Source: DATLMR01 sp964615905
Lineage (GTDB): Bacteria > Acidobacteriota > Blastocatellia > UBA7656
Length of the DNA: 64,000 nucleotides
Assembly (NCBI GenBank): GCA_964615905.1
Contig: CAZTUB010000004.1
Location: 338,910-402,909 of the forward strand
Direction of reading: 5' to 3'
Part shown: positions 18,801 through 26,814 of the stretch, piece after piece
Numbering within the stretch: position 1 is the first letter of the stretch
Layout of the letters: every line of letters begins with the position of its first letter
Made by a program: the position numbers and the translations under genes
The notes under the pieces: generated by a model
Database searches by the model: none
Told to the model about the DNA's origin: nothing
What the model saw: the letters and a program-made list of their open reading frames with translations, nothing else

Positions 18801-20991
18801 TATCCCGAAAGTTCTTTATCACTGGCGCGTTCTGCCCGGCTCTACGGCATTAAGCGGGAGCGCCAAGCCTGAAAGCTTCAACGCAGGGATGAAAGCGGTT
18901 CAAGATGCGCTCGACCGGCGTGAGGTCGGAGTGAGTGCCTATCATCCCGATTGGGCCTTAAAAGCCGCGTGCGGCATCTTCTCGCACGCCTGGCCTGATG
19001 ACGGGCCGAGCGTGGCTATTATCATCCCTACTAAAAACAATGTCGCGGTGCTGAAGGCCTGCATCGAATCGCTCAAAAAGACGACCTACAAAAACTATGA
19101 AGTCTTGATTATAGATAACGAAAGCGACGATCCGGAGACGCTCGATTATTTGCGAGCGTTACGCAACACGGTCGTTCGAATCGCGAATCCCGGTGGTAAG
19201 TTCAGTTTTGCCGCGATAAACAATCGGGCGGTCGAACAGGTTAGCGCAGACTACGTGCTCTTCCTAAACAACGACACCGAGGTGGTAACGCCAAACTGGC
19301 TTAGCCAGATGGTCGGCTATCTCGGCATGTCTGGCGTCGGCGCAGTCGGGGCGCGGCTGCTATTCCCGGACGGAAGAATCCAGCACGCCGGGATAGTTCA
19401 CGGCTACTACAACGGCATGGTCGGGCCTGCTTTCAAGCTGTTGCCTGGGTGGAATCACGGCTACCTGAGCTACACAATGGTCACACGTAACTACTCTGCG
19501 GTGACGGCGGCCTGTTTGTTGACGGGCAGGGAACTATTTTTGAGCCTGGGAGGATTCGACGAGCGAAATTTTTCCGTCGCGTATAACGATGTGGATTATT
19601 GCTACCGGGTTAGCGACTCAGGCCGACGCATCGTTTATTGCCCGACGGCAGAGCTGATTCATCACGAAGGTTATTCGAGAGGTTTTGCGGACAACCCGGC
19701 CGAGCCTGCTCGATTCAGAAAGAGATACGCCGGGCGAAGCGAGCCGTTTTATAACCCCAATCTCTCGCTTGCCGACGAGCGCTTTGCTATCGACGCGCGA
19801 TGCATCGCGCCTGAGACTCTTCCGCCCGTCCGCACGCTCATGTGCGCTTTCAATCTGAACAGGGAAGGCGCGCCGCACAGCCAGTTCGAGATGACCGCAC
19901 GGCTCAAAGAGATGGGCGTGATCGACCCGATAGTCTACTGCCCATCCGAGGGCCCTTTACGTGAAGCGTATGAAGCTCGCGGTATCCGCGTCGAGGTTTC
20001 CCAACACCCGCTCAGAGGCGTGCTCGACCTGTCTGCATATGATCGCGCGATTGAGGAGTTTGCAAAAAAAATCGAAGAATGGAATGTCGAGCTTGTCTAC
20101 GGCAACACGCTCCAGACGTTTTACGCTATTGATGCCGCGAAGCACTCAGGGCTTCCGTCGATCTGGAACCCGCGCGAAAGCGAAGCCTGGCAGGGTTATT
20201 TCGATTATCTCGGAGGCGAAATCGCCGCGCGCGCGCTCGGATGTTTCTCATACCCTTACAAAGTGATATTCGTCGCCAACGCGACGCGGGAAAGCTACAT
20301 GGCCTTGAACGCTCATCATAACTTCATCACAATTCACAACGGGATTGATCGAGAGAGCTGGGCCGCCAGGCTCGCCAAACATACCCGCGCAGGGGCGCGC
20401 AGCAAGCTGGGCATTTCACCGGATGAGCTGGCCGTTTTGATCTTAGGGACCGTCTGCGAACGCAAGGGGCAGATCGATTTGATCGAAGCGGTCGCCGAGA
20501 TGGACGAGCAATATAGGCGCAAGATCAAATGCTTCATAGTAGGCGACCACGCAAACCCTTACGGCGAGCGACTGAAGCAGACCCTTCAAGCATTGCCCGA
20601 ATCGACGCGATCAAGGATTGTCGTCGCGCGTGAAACCTCTGACACGGCGCTCTATTACTCCGCCGCAGACCTGTTTGTCTGCGCATCGCGGATCGAGAGC
20701 TTCCCCCGCGTTATTCTGGAAGCTATGGCGACAGGGCTGCCTATAATCACCACGCCTGTTAACGGAATCCCTGAGCAGGTACAGGAGAACATCAACGCGC
20801 TCTTTTATCAGCCCGGTGATGTGGCGGCACTTACCCGCAATATAGAAAGGATTGTGATGGACCCTGCGCTCAGGCAGAGGTTTGCCGCGAACAGTCCCGA
20901 AGTGCTGGACACGCTTACAGACTTTGAAGCGATGGTCACTGCCTATGGTAAAGCGTTTCGTGAAGCCTGGTTGAGCGGGAGGTCGAGATAA
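15889..20991 (+). CDS. Giant fusion: SAM methyltransferase, coiled coil, two GT2 domains and one GT4 domain
   Basis: 1700 residues from the ATG at 15889, which has GAGGT 8 bases upstream; the in-frame TTG at 15742 adds residues unlike the family. Domains: class I methyltransferase of the Methyltransf_24 type (about 35-200; VELGTQSGDSY, LLHIDGYHT), a beta-rich segment (about 255-390), a coiled coil (about 397-510), the SPGWRLLSNYG / IKHRFLLP linker, another beta-rich segment, GT2 A (about 779-1010; MDQDDL), GT2 B (about 1035-1290; LNNDTEV) and a GT4 GT-B domain (about 1314-1690; ESFPRVILEAMA E-x7-E motif). Several consecutive sugar transfers plus a methylation, possibly chain capping, can be inferred. 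It overlaps the next gene by one base (ATAATG). Confidence 0.92.
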   Translation: MLNPLDHPICLASPWRITPLSAWHEHIPFAMWLVDILRPRTIVELGTQSGDSYCAFCQAVKTLNLDTRCYAVDTWQGDLHAGFYDRKILDDLRAHHDPLYGRFSTLIQSTFDDALKHFADGQIDLLHIDGYHTCEAVRHDFESWLGKMSDSGVVLLHDTNVHERDFGVNIFWNEIKQKYPHFEFLHGHGLGLLAVGSQLNKGLRALLGSSVEDTIRIREFFFNLGHILTLQVKLQEAQGKGEDQTASRKFNALQLFWHQDGGFSEQYSLETAIEMAGKAGHYSFRLPPGAQGPLRLDPGNRPAYGEIYHLSLYAGETDSTGEGDLIARWSADNNFDGIVPASGITRLSGRTSYRFICFDEDPQLLISGVPESKGERPWRLELSIKVTERVQEAVSILITAFEADLADAQERLMSATQSLAAHQAEREQLARRAEQREKEVAAEMAAAEKRVQKLAIKLSEKEDATEALSRELAQKESALRDTEARLRQTEQQRDQMGYDLVEKDRQLQKITRSPGWRLLSNYGRIKHRFLLPPYRWIRSLLDKLVRHEYYPSVEPMNELWLSGTDHTWESTGIDPQFNLKGPWPEGWVEVSIDIETKKSVSGHSRLYVDRGAGYNEADSYDLGRAGGERIAHALLGPDVIGLRLDPFESPGSFKIKKLALKRVVRPKTASDNGYRRGSQSSSALKQFAEFSIGRARSFRSKEGRLPRPSELPSAVRRTLRAWNSSKEINKASIVSASSVHSRFTPPQPLDPYDAWLEVNQWNSRREALLKERLSRLSNLPLLSVVMPVYNPPPEYLDKAIASVTAQVYQNWELALADDASTNPVVKESLQRWAERDQRIRTVFREENGNISRATNTSAELASGDYLVFMDQDDLITPDALGEIALYVSEHPQTDILYSDDDKINAQGHRFAPQFKPDWSPELLLSYMYFSHVFVVRRSLFFDAGGMRAGYEGSQDYDFALRATEAAQVIGHIPKVLYHWRVLPGSTALSGSAKPESFNAGMKAVQDALDRREVGVSAYHPDWALKAACGIFSHAWPDDGPSVAIIIPTKNNVAVLKACIESLKKTTYKNYEVLIIDNESDDPETLDYLRALRNTVVRIANPGGKFSFAAINNRAVEQVSADYVLFLNNDTEVVTPNWLSQMVGYLGMSGVGAVGARLLFPDGRIQHAGIVHGYYNGMVGPAFKLLPGWNHGYLSYTMVTRNYSAVTAACLLTGRELFLSLGGFDERNFSVAYNDVDYCYRVSDSGRRIVYCPTAELIHHEGYSRGFADNPAEPARFRKRYAGRSEPFYNPNLSLADERFAIDARCIAPETLPPVRTLMCAFNLNREGAPHSQFEMTARLKEMGVIDPIVYCPSEGPLREAYEARGIRVEVSQHPLRGVLDLSAYDRAIEEFAKKIEEWNVELVYGNTLQTFYAIDAAKHSGLPSIWNPRESEAWQGYFDYLGGEIAARALGCFSYPYKVIFVANATRESYMALNAHHNFITIHNGIDRESWAARLAKHTRAGARSKLGISPDELAVLILGTVCERKGQIDLIEAVAEMDEQYRRKIKCFIVGDHANPYGERLKQTLQALPESTRSRIVVARETSDTALYYSAADLFVCASRIESFPRVILEAMATGLPIITTPVNGIPEQVQENINALFYQPGDVAALTRNIERIVMDPALRQRFAANSPEVLDTLTDFEAMVTAYGKAFREAWLSGRSR

Positions 20992-22871
20992 TGTGCGGCA
21001 TCGTCGGGTTGATTGACACGGCCGAAGGGGAAGTGAGCCCGGGGCTGCTTGCGGCCTTGCGTGACTCGATGATCACGCGCGGCCCGGACGGGGAAGGCCA
21101 TTTTCTGGACGGGCCAATCGGGATGGCAATGCGGCGGCTCTCTATCATCGACCTTGAAGGCGGCGACCAGCCCTTCTTCAGCCGCGAGGGTCAGGTGGTC
21201 ATTTTTCAAAACGGCGAGATTTACAACTACCGCGAGTTGAGGCCGCAACTCGAACAGCGCGGCTACAGCTTCTCAAGCAAGAGCGACACGGAGGTGATCG
21301 CGCATGGCTTTGCCGAGTGGGGGGCCGAGGGCCTGTTGAAACGGCTCGACGGGATGTATGCGATTGCGATTCTTGATCGCCAGAACAGAGTCCTCCATCT
21401 TTCGCGCGACCGCTATGGTGAGAAGCCTCTGTTTTACACATGGTCCGAGGGGCGATTCGCTTATTCGTCCAACCTGCTCGCGCTCGCATCATTGCCGTGG
21501 GTGAAAGATGAGCTTGACGCCCGGTCCATAGACCGCTATCTCGCGCTCCATTACGTTCCGGGTGACGCGACCATCTTTAGAGCCATCAAGCGAGTGCTGC
21601 CCGGCGAGCGTTTGGTCGTCGCTGTGGACAACCCCGTGCCTCAACGACATCGTTACTATGCGCCACGGCTTGCCAGCGAGAAAAAAATCTCTGACGCGGA
21701 CCTGTCAGAGATTGTCGAGCAAGCGGTCGAGTCTCGCCTTGTCGCAGACGTTCCGGTCGGGATATTTCTTTCGGGCGGACTGGATAGTTCAATAATCGCG
21801 GCGATAGCCGCCAAAAAGCAGCCGCGAATATCGACTTTCTCTATGGGCTTTACTTCGGCAAGCCATGACGAGAGCCGCTACGCGCAGATAGTGGCTGATA
21901 CGGTCGGCAGCGACCATCACCATTTCTTGTTCGATGAAGAGACGTTTCGGACTCTGCTCCCGCTCGTTGCCGAGGCGCTCGACGAGCCTGTAGGAGATCA
22001 AGCTCAATTGCCTTTGCACTGGCTCTGCCGGGAAGCGCGTCGCCACGTAAAGGTCGCCTTATCGGGCGAAGGGGCCGACGAGATATTTGCCGGGTACAGT
22101 TATTATCGTGGCCACCTGAGCGAAAGAAGCTGGCGCGACAGACTCAAAGCGCAACTTGGCCTGTCACACACGAGTGAAGGGTTGCAGAGCCTGATCCGCA
22201 ACGCGGAGCCTGTAACGCCGTCCGGCTTTCCTCTGCTGACGGACGTCGAGGGCCGCCGGCGGTTGACAGGGGCAAGCAATGCTGAGATGGATGAATGGGA
22301 AGCGGGCCTGTTTGATTGGTTGAACTATTCCGGCGACAGTTTGCAGCGAGCATCGGCGACAGACATAGCGACGTGGCTTCCGGATGACCTGCTCGTGAAG
22401 TTCGATAGGATGTCGATGGCGCACAGCCTCGAAGGCCGCGCGCCTTACCTTGCGCCCCGTGTGGTCGAGGCGGGTCTTCGGTTGCCCCAGTCTGAGAAGA
22501 TGAACGGCGCGACAAGCAAGCTGGCGCTGCGCCGCATAGCGAGCAGGTGGCTGCCCCATGAAATTCTCGACAGGCCCAAGCAGGGGTTCGTCCTACCCAT
22601 GGGTCGATGGCTCGCGCAGTGGTTCGAGGCTCAAGCATCTGTACGAGATTATTTTCTCGAACGCGAAATGCCGGGTCTGGATATGATGGAAGTAGCGCGG
22701 CTGACGGCGGAAGACCTCTCGGCAGGAGTCAACCGCGAGCGCCTGCTTTTTGCGCTAGTGCTGCTCGTAGAATGGCATCAATCATTCAAAAATCGCCGGC
22801 GCGAGCTCGCAAAAAAATTGAGGGAAGCAGTTGGCGAGCCCCGCGAGGCGCAAGTGGTAAGCAAAGGCTGA
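20991..22871 (+). CDS. asnB: Asparagine synthase-like glutamine amidotransferase (polysaccharide-associated)
   Basis: 626 residues. The N-terminal Ntn glutaminase starts MCGIVGL with Cys2 as nucleophile, followed by RGPDGEG, RRLSIIDLEGG and NGEIYNY. The synthase domain (about 210-620) has the PP-loop SGGLDSS and the LSGEGADEIFAGY motif. Architecture and sequence resemble the amidotransferases found in exopolysaccharide loci. Such proteins are thought to amidate a sugar carboxylate rather than to make free asparagine; here that is inferred from context. The start codon overlaps the stop of the giant GT gene by one base, so coupling is likely. Confidence 0.93.
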   Translation: MCGIVGLIDTAEGEVSPGLLAALRDSMITRGPDGEGHFLDGPIGMAMRRLSIIDLEGGDQPFFSREGQVVIFQNGEIYNYRELRPQLEQRGYSFSSKSDTEVIAHGFAEWGAEGLLKRLDGMYAIAILDRQNRVLHLSRDRYGEKPLFYTWSEGRFAYSSNLLALASLPWVKDELDARSIDRYLALHYVPGDATIFRAIKRVLPGERLVVAVDNPVPQRHRYYAPRLASEKKISDADLSEIVEQAVESRLVADVPVGIFLSGGLDSSIIAAIAAKKQPRISTFSMGFTSASHDESRYAQIVADTVGSDHHHFLFDEETFRTLLPLVAEALDEPVGDQAQLPLHWLCREARRHVKVALSGEGADEIFAGYSYYRGHLSERSWRDRLKAQLGLSHTSEGLQSLIRNAEPVTPSGFPLLTDVEGRRRLTGASNAEMDEWEAGLFDWLNYSGDSLQRASATDIATWLPDDLLVKFDRMSMAHSLEGRAPYLAPRVVEAGLRLPQSEKMNGATSKLALRRIASRWLPHEILDRPKQGFVLPMGRWLAQWFEAQASVRDYFLEREMPGLDMMEVARLTAEDLSAGVNRERLLFALVLLVEWHQSFKNRRRELAKKLREAVGEPREAQVVSKG

Positions 22872-23061
22872 CCTGATAGCTCTATAACACTTTTTTAGCG
22901 CGCGCAGAATATCCGGTACTGACAATGTTCTTGCTAACAGCCCGCAAAGCATTGCTGACGATGAAAGTCAGCAGTAGAATACACGGCGGTTGAAGCGCTC
23001 GTTATTGTTTGGCCAAGTCGGGCTTCGAAGGCCCTTGGCTCGTAGCGCAAAGGAGAAAGAG

Positions 23062-23523
23062 ATGATCTGTTTCAGGGTACGTTTTTTCAGTGCGGTGCTC
23101 CTGCTCGCCCTCGGCGCATTCTTCACGTCCTGCTCTACGCCCCCGCAGGGTTCAAATGCGAATGTATCGAACCAGAATTCAAATACATCGCAGCAGGGAA
23201 ATGCCTCATCGCCAGGGCTCGAAGGTTTTCAAGACGATGTTAACTGCTCTGGCGTTATTGGCTGGGCCTGGGACAGCACTCGCCCTGACGAACCTGTCAA
23301 AATTGAGATCTATGATGGCACCACCTTATTAGGCACTGTGGCGGCAGATTTATTTCGGCAGGACTTGCTCGATGCGCGCAAAGGAAATGGCAAGCACGGA
23401 TTTAACTTTACCTTCCCGCCTCAGTTGCGAGATGGTAAGACCCATACGATAGTAACGAGAATCGCTGGAACCGATATTGACTTGACCCATTCGCTAAAGC
23501 CGATTAAGTGCAACCCTGAGTAG
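23062..23523 (+). CDS. Small lipoprotein with a GW-type beta domain
   Basis: 153 residues from the ATG at 23062, which has AAAGGAG upstream; an in-frame start at 22990 is less likely. A signal peptide with a lipobox-like FTSC places the lipidated Cys at 24. An Asn/Ser/Gln-rich linker (about 30-50) follows, then one domain (about 54-150) with C62, IGWAWD, RPDEPVKIEIYD, RKGNGKHGF and a final Cys. The same domain lies inside the protein encoded at 39287-40555. Related domains occur with glycosyltransferases in other bacteria (recollection). Function unknown, probably periplasmic glycan binding or scaffolding. It converges on the acyltransferase gene. Confidence 0.8.
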   Translation: MICFRVRFFSAVLLLALGAFFTSCSTPPQGSNANVSNQNSNTSQQGNASSPGLEGFQDDVNCSGVIGWAWDSTRPDEPVKIEIYDGTTLLGTVAADLFRQDLLDARKGNGKHGFNFTFPPQLRDGKTHTIVTRIAGTDIDLTHSLKPIKCNPE

Positions 23524-23546
23524 CCGCAGACGTAGTGAACTTGAGC

Positions 23547-25805
23547 CTAGAATCCAGCCGATATGTGTTTTTGTATAAGTTCGGCAGCCAATCTGTTGCC
23601 CGCGATATTCCAATGTCCGTAATTCGGCTTGTAAAGGCTCATCTGGCCCGAAGCGCGAGCGAACTCGTCAAGCAAGTCGAGATGGTCTATGTGATAAGCC
23701 TTTAACTGCGATGACAATGATTTGTTCGGGAGTGCGAAATCGAATTCGCCGGAACTGCTCTTGCTCGCCCTGATAACCTCAGCTTGAAGGTTGCTATTGA
23801 CCTGCACCTCATCGGGAACCAGAACGACGGCGAACTTTATCTGACGGTCATCGCATATTTGCTTCATCCTTATCAGATAATTCATCGCATAGGCGACTCC
23901 CTGCTGCAAGAGGTTATTTCCCTTCACATAGACGTCGCTGCCCTCCTTGACCACATTCAAATACTCTTCATCAGTAAGAACAGGCTGGTTGTCATTATAG
24001 CCCGTATTCCCATTGAATATCTGTCCTTCATATCTTTCATCCCTGTCACTTGCAGAGCTTAGATATGAGGCCAGATAGGAATTGATCTTAGCTTCTTCTT
24101 TATAACCTGAAAGATCATTCTTTATGGATAAAGAGACAATAATGAGATCAGGGTTCAAATCAAGACCTTCTCTCATCAGTAACGCCAGGTAATCTTTGGG
24201 GCTGATGTAAGGGATTGCCATGTTAATTACTTCAAATCGCCCTCCGCCCTTATTTAGTCTTTCTTCCAGCGCAGTCAGATAACTATACCGATACGGCACG
24301 ACAGTATAAGCGGACAAGTTGCCAATCCCCAGTATCCGGACTGTGTTTTCGTCCTTAGTCGGCCTGAACTCTGCGTCTTTGAACCCTTTGGAGTTCAAAC
24401 GGAAATCGTAGTCGGGAGCAAACGGTCTTCCGCGCAAGCGATTATATGAATCGTCGTAAAAGATAGGATTGGGGGCGCGGTGGTCGTATAGCCTCAGCCC
24501 AATTTCTGAGAGAACGAACAGGGCTAATATGGCCAAAGTTACTCGCCGTAATATAAGCGAGCCTCGCTTTAGCCTGGGCGCACGCGGGCCTTCGGCGACC
24601 GCCCCAATAGAGTTACGGGCGGGCACGGCTATAAAAGGCTTTTCAAAAAGTTGAAAGAACACCCATGAAAACGCGATGCTCACGGGAGCTAACACGAGCA
24701 GCGAGAACAGCGTCAGATAGTTTTCAGGCACCCCGAACAGGCTTGATGTGGAACGCAGGAAGTGAATCAAGACAAACTCATGCATTAAGTATAATGAGTA
24801 TGAAAAGATGCCTATCGCTGCAAGCGCGGTAACAAGTCGAGGCATGCGAGTCGACCGCCACAGCGGCTCCTGCGCTACCGCGCGGTTGACTATGCAAAAG
24901 AAACCAAGCCCCCAGAGGGGGTCTATGATAAGCCACACAACGTAGTGAAACACCCCGTCAGGGTTTGCCGAGCGGTTGAAATATGCAAGCACCGCAGCAG
25001 CGATCAACGCTGCCAGTGCAAGACTGAGGCTCCGACACCATCCGGGCATCCTGACAAGCCCGACCGCGCCTTCGATAGCGAAGGCTCCTAGCGCCCACGT
25101 GAACCAGTGAAACAACGCCGCTTCATTTATCGGTATCTGAAATTGAAAAGTATGGGATTGATAATAAAACTGCTCGCTAAACAGCGATGGGAGCAAAGGG
25201 TTCAGTACCATCGCCAGCGCGAACCAGAGCACTCTCGCCCCAAAGCATATCGCGAGCGTTCGTCTCCATCCCAGGCGGCGACGGAGATAGAGCAAAAGGA
25301 AATAAGCCAGGTATAGCTGCTCTTCGATGGCCAGAGTCCAGAACGCGCCGTTGAAGCTGTAGGCGGTTTCGAACATCACATTGTGGAGCATTAATAGATG
25401 GGTTCCCAGGTCGAAAAAAAAGAACCCCGATAGCTCCACCTTCGATTCAAGCATGAGCACAAACAAATAACAGCCGAGCGCGATGAGATACGGCGGGTAA
25501 AGTCTAAATACCCTCCTCTTCCAAAAAGCAACAAAATCGATCTTTGCGTTCTCACCGGCAGCCGTCGCTTTTGCCCAGCGCAGGTGTATGCAGAAACCAG
25601 AGATTACAAAGAAAAGGCCGACGCCTGTATAGCCGAAAGATAACGGTGTAGCGATGATCCTGCCGAGCATGTCCGGCAGGCCGTTAATGCTATCTTGTAC
25701 GCCCCCTAATGCATGGAAGAACAATACGGCCAGCGCGGCAACGCCGCGCAACGCATCTATGCTGCGCAGGCGACCGGTTGCAATTGATAGCTGCGCCTTA
25801 CTCAT
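23547..25805 (-). CDS. OatA-like acyltransferase with C-terminal SGNH-like domain
   Basis: 752 residues. The N-terminal Acyltransf_3 domain (about 10-370, about ten membrane spans) has LRSIDALRGVAAL, catalytic His in FFHALGG, and the RVFRLYPPYL arginine motif. The C-terminal periplasmic domain (about 430-750) has an SGNH fold pattern: ENTVRILGIGNLSAY, LIIVSLSIKND and GHWNIAGNRLAAE. The expected GDS is replaced by GNL, so the usual catalytic Ser position is Leu. The SIKND asparagine and the final His are kept. The likely role is O-acylation of a surface glycan. Transfer by this terminal domain may be impaired, or may use the next residue, Ser. The start at 25805 gives a complete family N-terminus. 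Confidence 0.9.
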   Translation of the reverse strand: MSKAQLSIATGRLRSIDALRGVAALAVLFFHALGGVQDSINGLPDMLGRIIATPLSFGYTGVGLFFVISGFCIHLRWAKATAAGENAKIDFVAFWKRRVFRLYPPYLIALGCYLFVLMLESKVELSGFFFFDLGTHLLMLHNVMFETAYSFNGAFWTLAIEEQLYLAYFLLLYLRRRLGWRRTLAICFGARVLWFALAMVLNPLLPSLFSEQFYYQSHTFQFQIPINEAALFHWFTWALGAFAIEGAVGLVRMPGWCRSLSLALAALIAAAVLAYFNRSANPDGVFHYVVWLIIDPLWGLGFFCIVNRAVAQEPLWRSTRMPRLVTALAAIGIFSYSLYLMHEFVLIHFLRSTSSLFGVPENYLTLFSLLVLAPVSIAFSWVFFQLFEKPFIAVPARNSIGAVAEGPRAPRLKRGSLILRRVTLAILALFVLSEIGLRLYDHRAPNPIFYDDSYNRLRGRPFAPDYDFRLNSKGFKDAEFRPTKDENTVRILGIGNLSAYTVVPYRYSYLTALEERLNKGGGRFEVINMAIPYISPKDYLALLMREGLDLNPDLIIVSLSIKNDLSGYKEEAKINSYLASYLSSASDRDERYEGQIFNGNTGYNDNQPVLTDEEYLNVVKEGSDVYVKGNNLLQQGVAYAMNYLIRMKQICDDRQIKFAVVLVPDEVQVNSNLQAEVIRASKSSSGEFDFALPNKSLSSQLKAYHIDHLDLLDEFARASGQMSLYKPNYGHWNIAGNRLAAELIQKHISAGF

Positions 25806-25884
25806 ACTCTTTGCCTGAAACCATATGATGGAGAGAAAGACTAAAACATAACGCCGGGACGAAGCAATGCTGAACGCAAATTAC

Positions 25885-26565
25885 TTACCTGTCGGGCTGA
25901 TCGTTTCTCCTCAAGATTAAGATGACCTCGGTCTCGTGTTTGAGGCACAACTCCAGCTCAAAGCTCACCACCTTTCGCAAAGCGACGATGAGCTCAAGGA
26001 TCTCGGTCTGCGTCCAGACGTGATAGTGGATGCTGTAATCTATGCTCAGGTTCAGGGCTATCTGTCTCGCTGCCTCTTCATCATCTTCAACTTTATTGAC
26101 CAGGCGCGTCCACTCTTCGAAGTGTTGATGTCTGGACCAGGCAGGGCCTTCCAGATAGTCTTTCATAATATGCTCAAGAGGCGTCACCGGGCGGTCGGCG
26201 TCGAATGAAAAGCGTTTATCGGGAATGGCTAAATAGAGTACGCCGCCGCGCTTGAGCACCCTGAACATATTGACCATCGCCCCGATCGGGTCCTGGCAAT
26301 GCTCTACGAAGTGATTTGCGATGACGAAATCCTGCGTCTCATCGTCTATGGATTCGAGCCGCTCGCCGTTGGCGATGATGTCAACATTCACTAATTCTTT
26401 ATCATTCAGCTCGGGGTACTGTTTGCGCAGGTCGGCAATCGATAGCCTGTCCACATATCTCACCTTTGCCGAGCGCGGGACTCGCAAGGGCATATGCAAC
26501 GCGCCTATCTCGATCCCCTGGCCGCTTATAAAGTTGTCAGCAACAGTTTCTCTATCTATTTTCAT
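25885..26565 (-). CDS. Class I SAM-dependent methyltransferase
   Basis: 226 residues. Motif I is seen as GQGIEIGALHMPL near residue 17, then VRYVDRLSI, a post-motif acidic residue in NVDIIANGE, and motif IV-like DFVIANHFVEHCQDP with the VLKRGGVLYLAIPDKR strand, as in the Methyltransf_11 group found in glycan and lipid loci. It is probably a sugar or glycosyl methyltransferase acting in the cytoplasm; the substrate cannot be read from the sequence. It lies 79 bases from the acyltransferase start, same strand, so one transcript is plausible. Confidence 0.85.
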   Translation of the reverse strand: MKIDRETVADNFISGQGIEIGALHMPLRVPRSAKVRYVDRLSIADLRKQYPELNDKELVNVDIIANGERLESIDDETQDFVIANHFVEHCQDPIGAMVNMFRVLKRGGVLYLAIPDKRFSFDADRPVTPLEHIMKDYLEGPAWSRHQHFEEWTRLVNKVEDDEEAARQIALNLSIDYSIHYHVWTQTEILELIVALRKVVSFELELCLKHETEVILILRRNDQPDR

Positions 26566-26741
26566 AACTACTTAAGCGATTCCTTAGAAATCCTGTGGTC
26601 ATATCGAAGGTCGTTTATTATCTGCTCCAACGCTCACAATCGAGATGTCGCCCCATGCCGCTTACACGAAAACATAAAGCTTATAGCCGAAAAACTCCGG
26701 TAAATCCAATTCAAAATGTGGGCCGGGAGTAATTAAATCGG

Positions 26742-26775
26742 GTCGGCTTGCAACCACAAAAGATTGCAAGCCGAC
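26742..26775 (-). terminator. Hairpin downstream of the 26815-28851 gene
   Basis: A perfect 12-base stem (26742-26753 with 26764-26775) and a 10-base loop lie 40 bases past the stop of the minus-strand gene. The T-rich tail on the minus strand is weak, so it may act as a terminator or only as an mRNA end stabiliser. Confidence 0.5.
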
Positions 26776-26814
26776 TATGTGGGATCGGTAAAAACCGCCT
26801 GCAAAAAACAAAGG

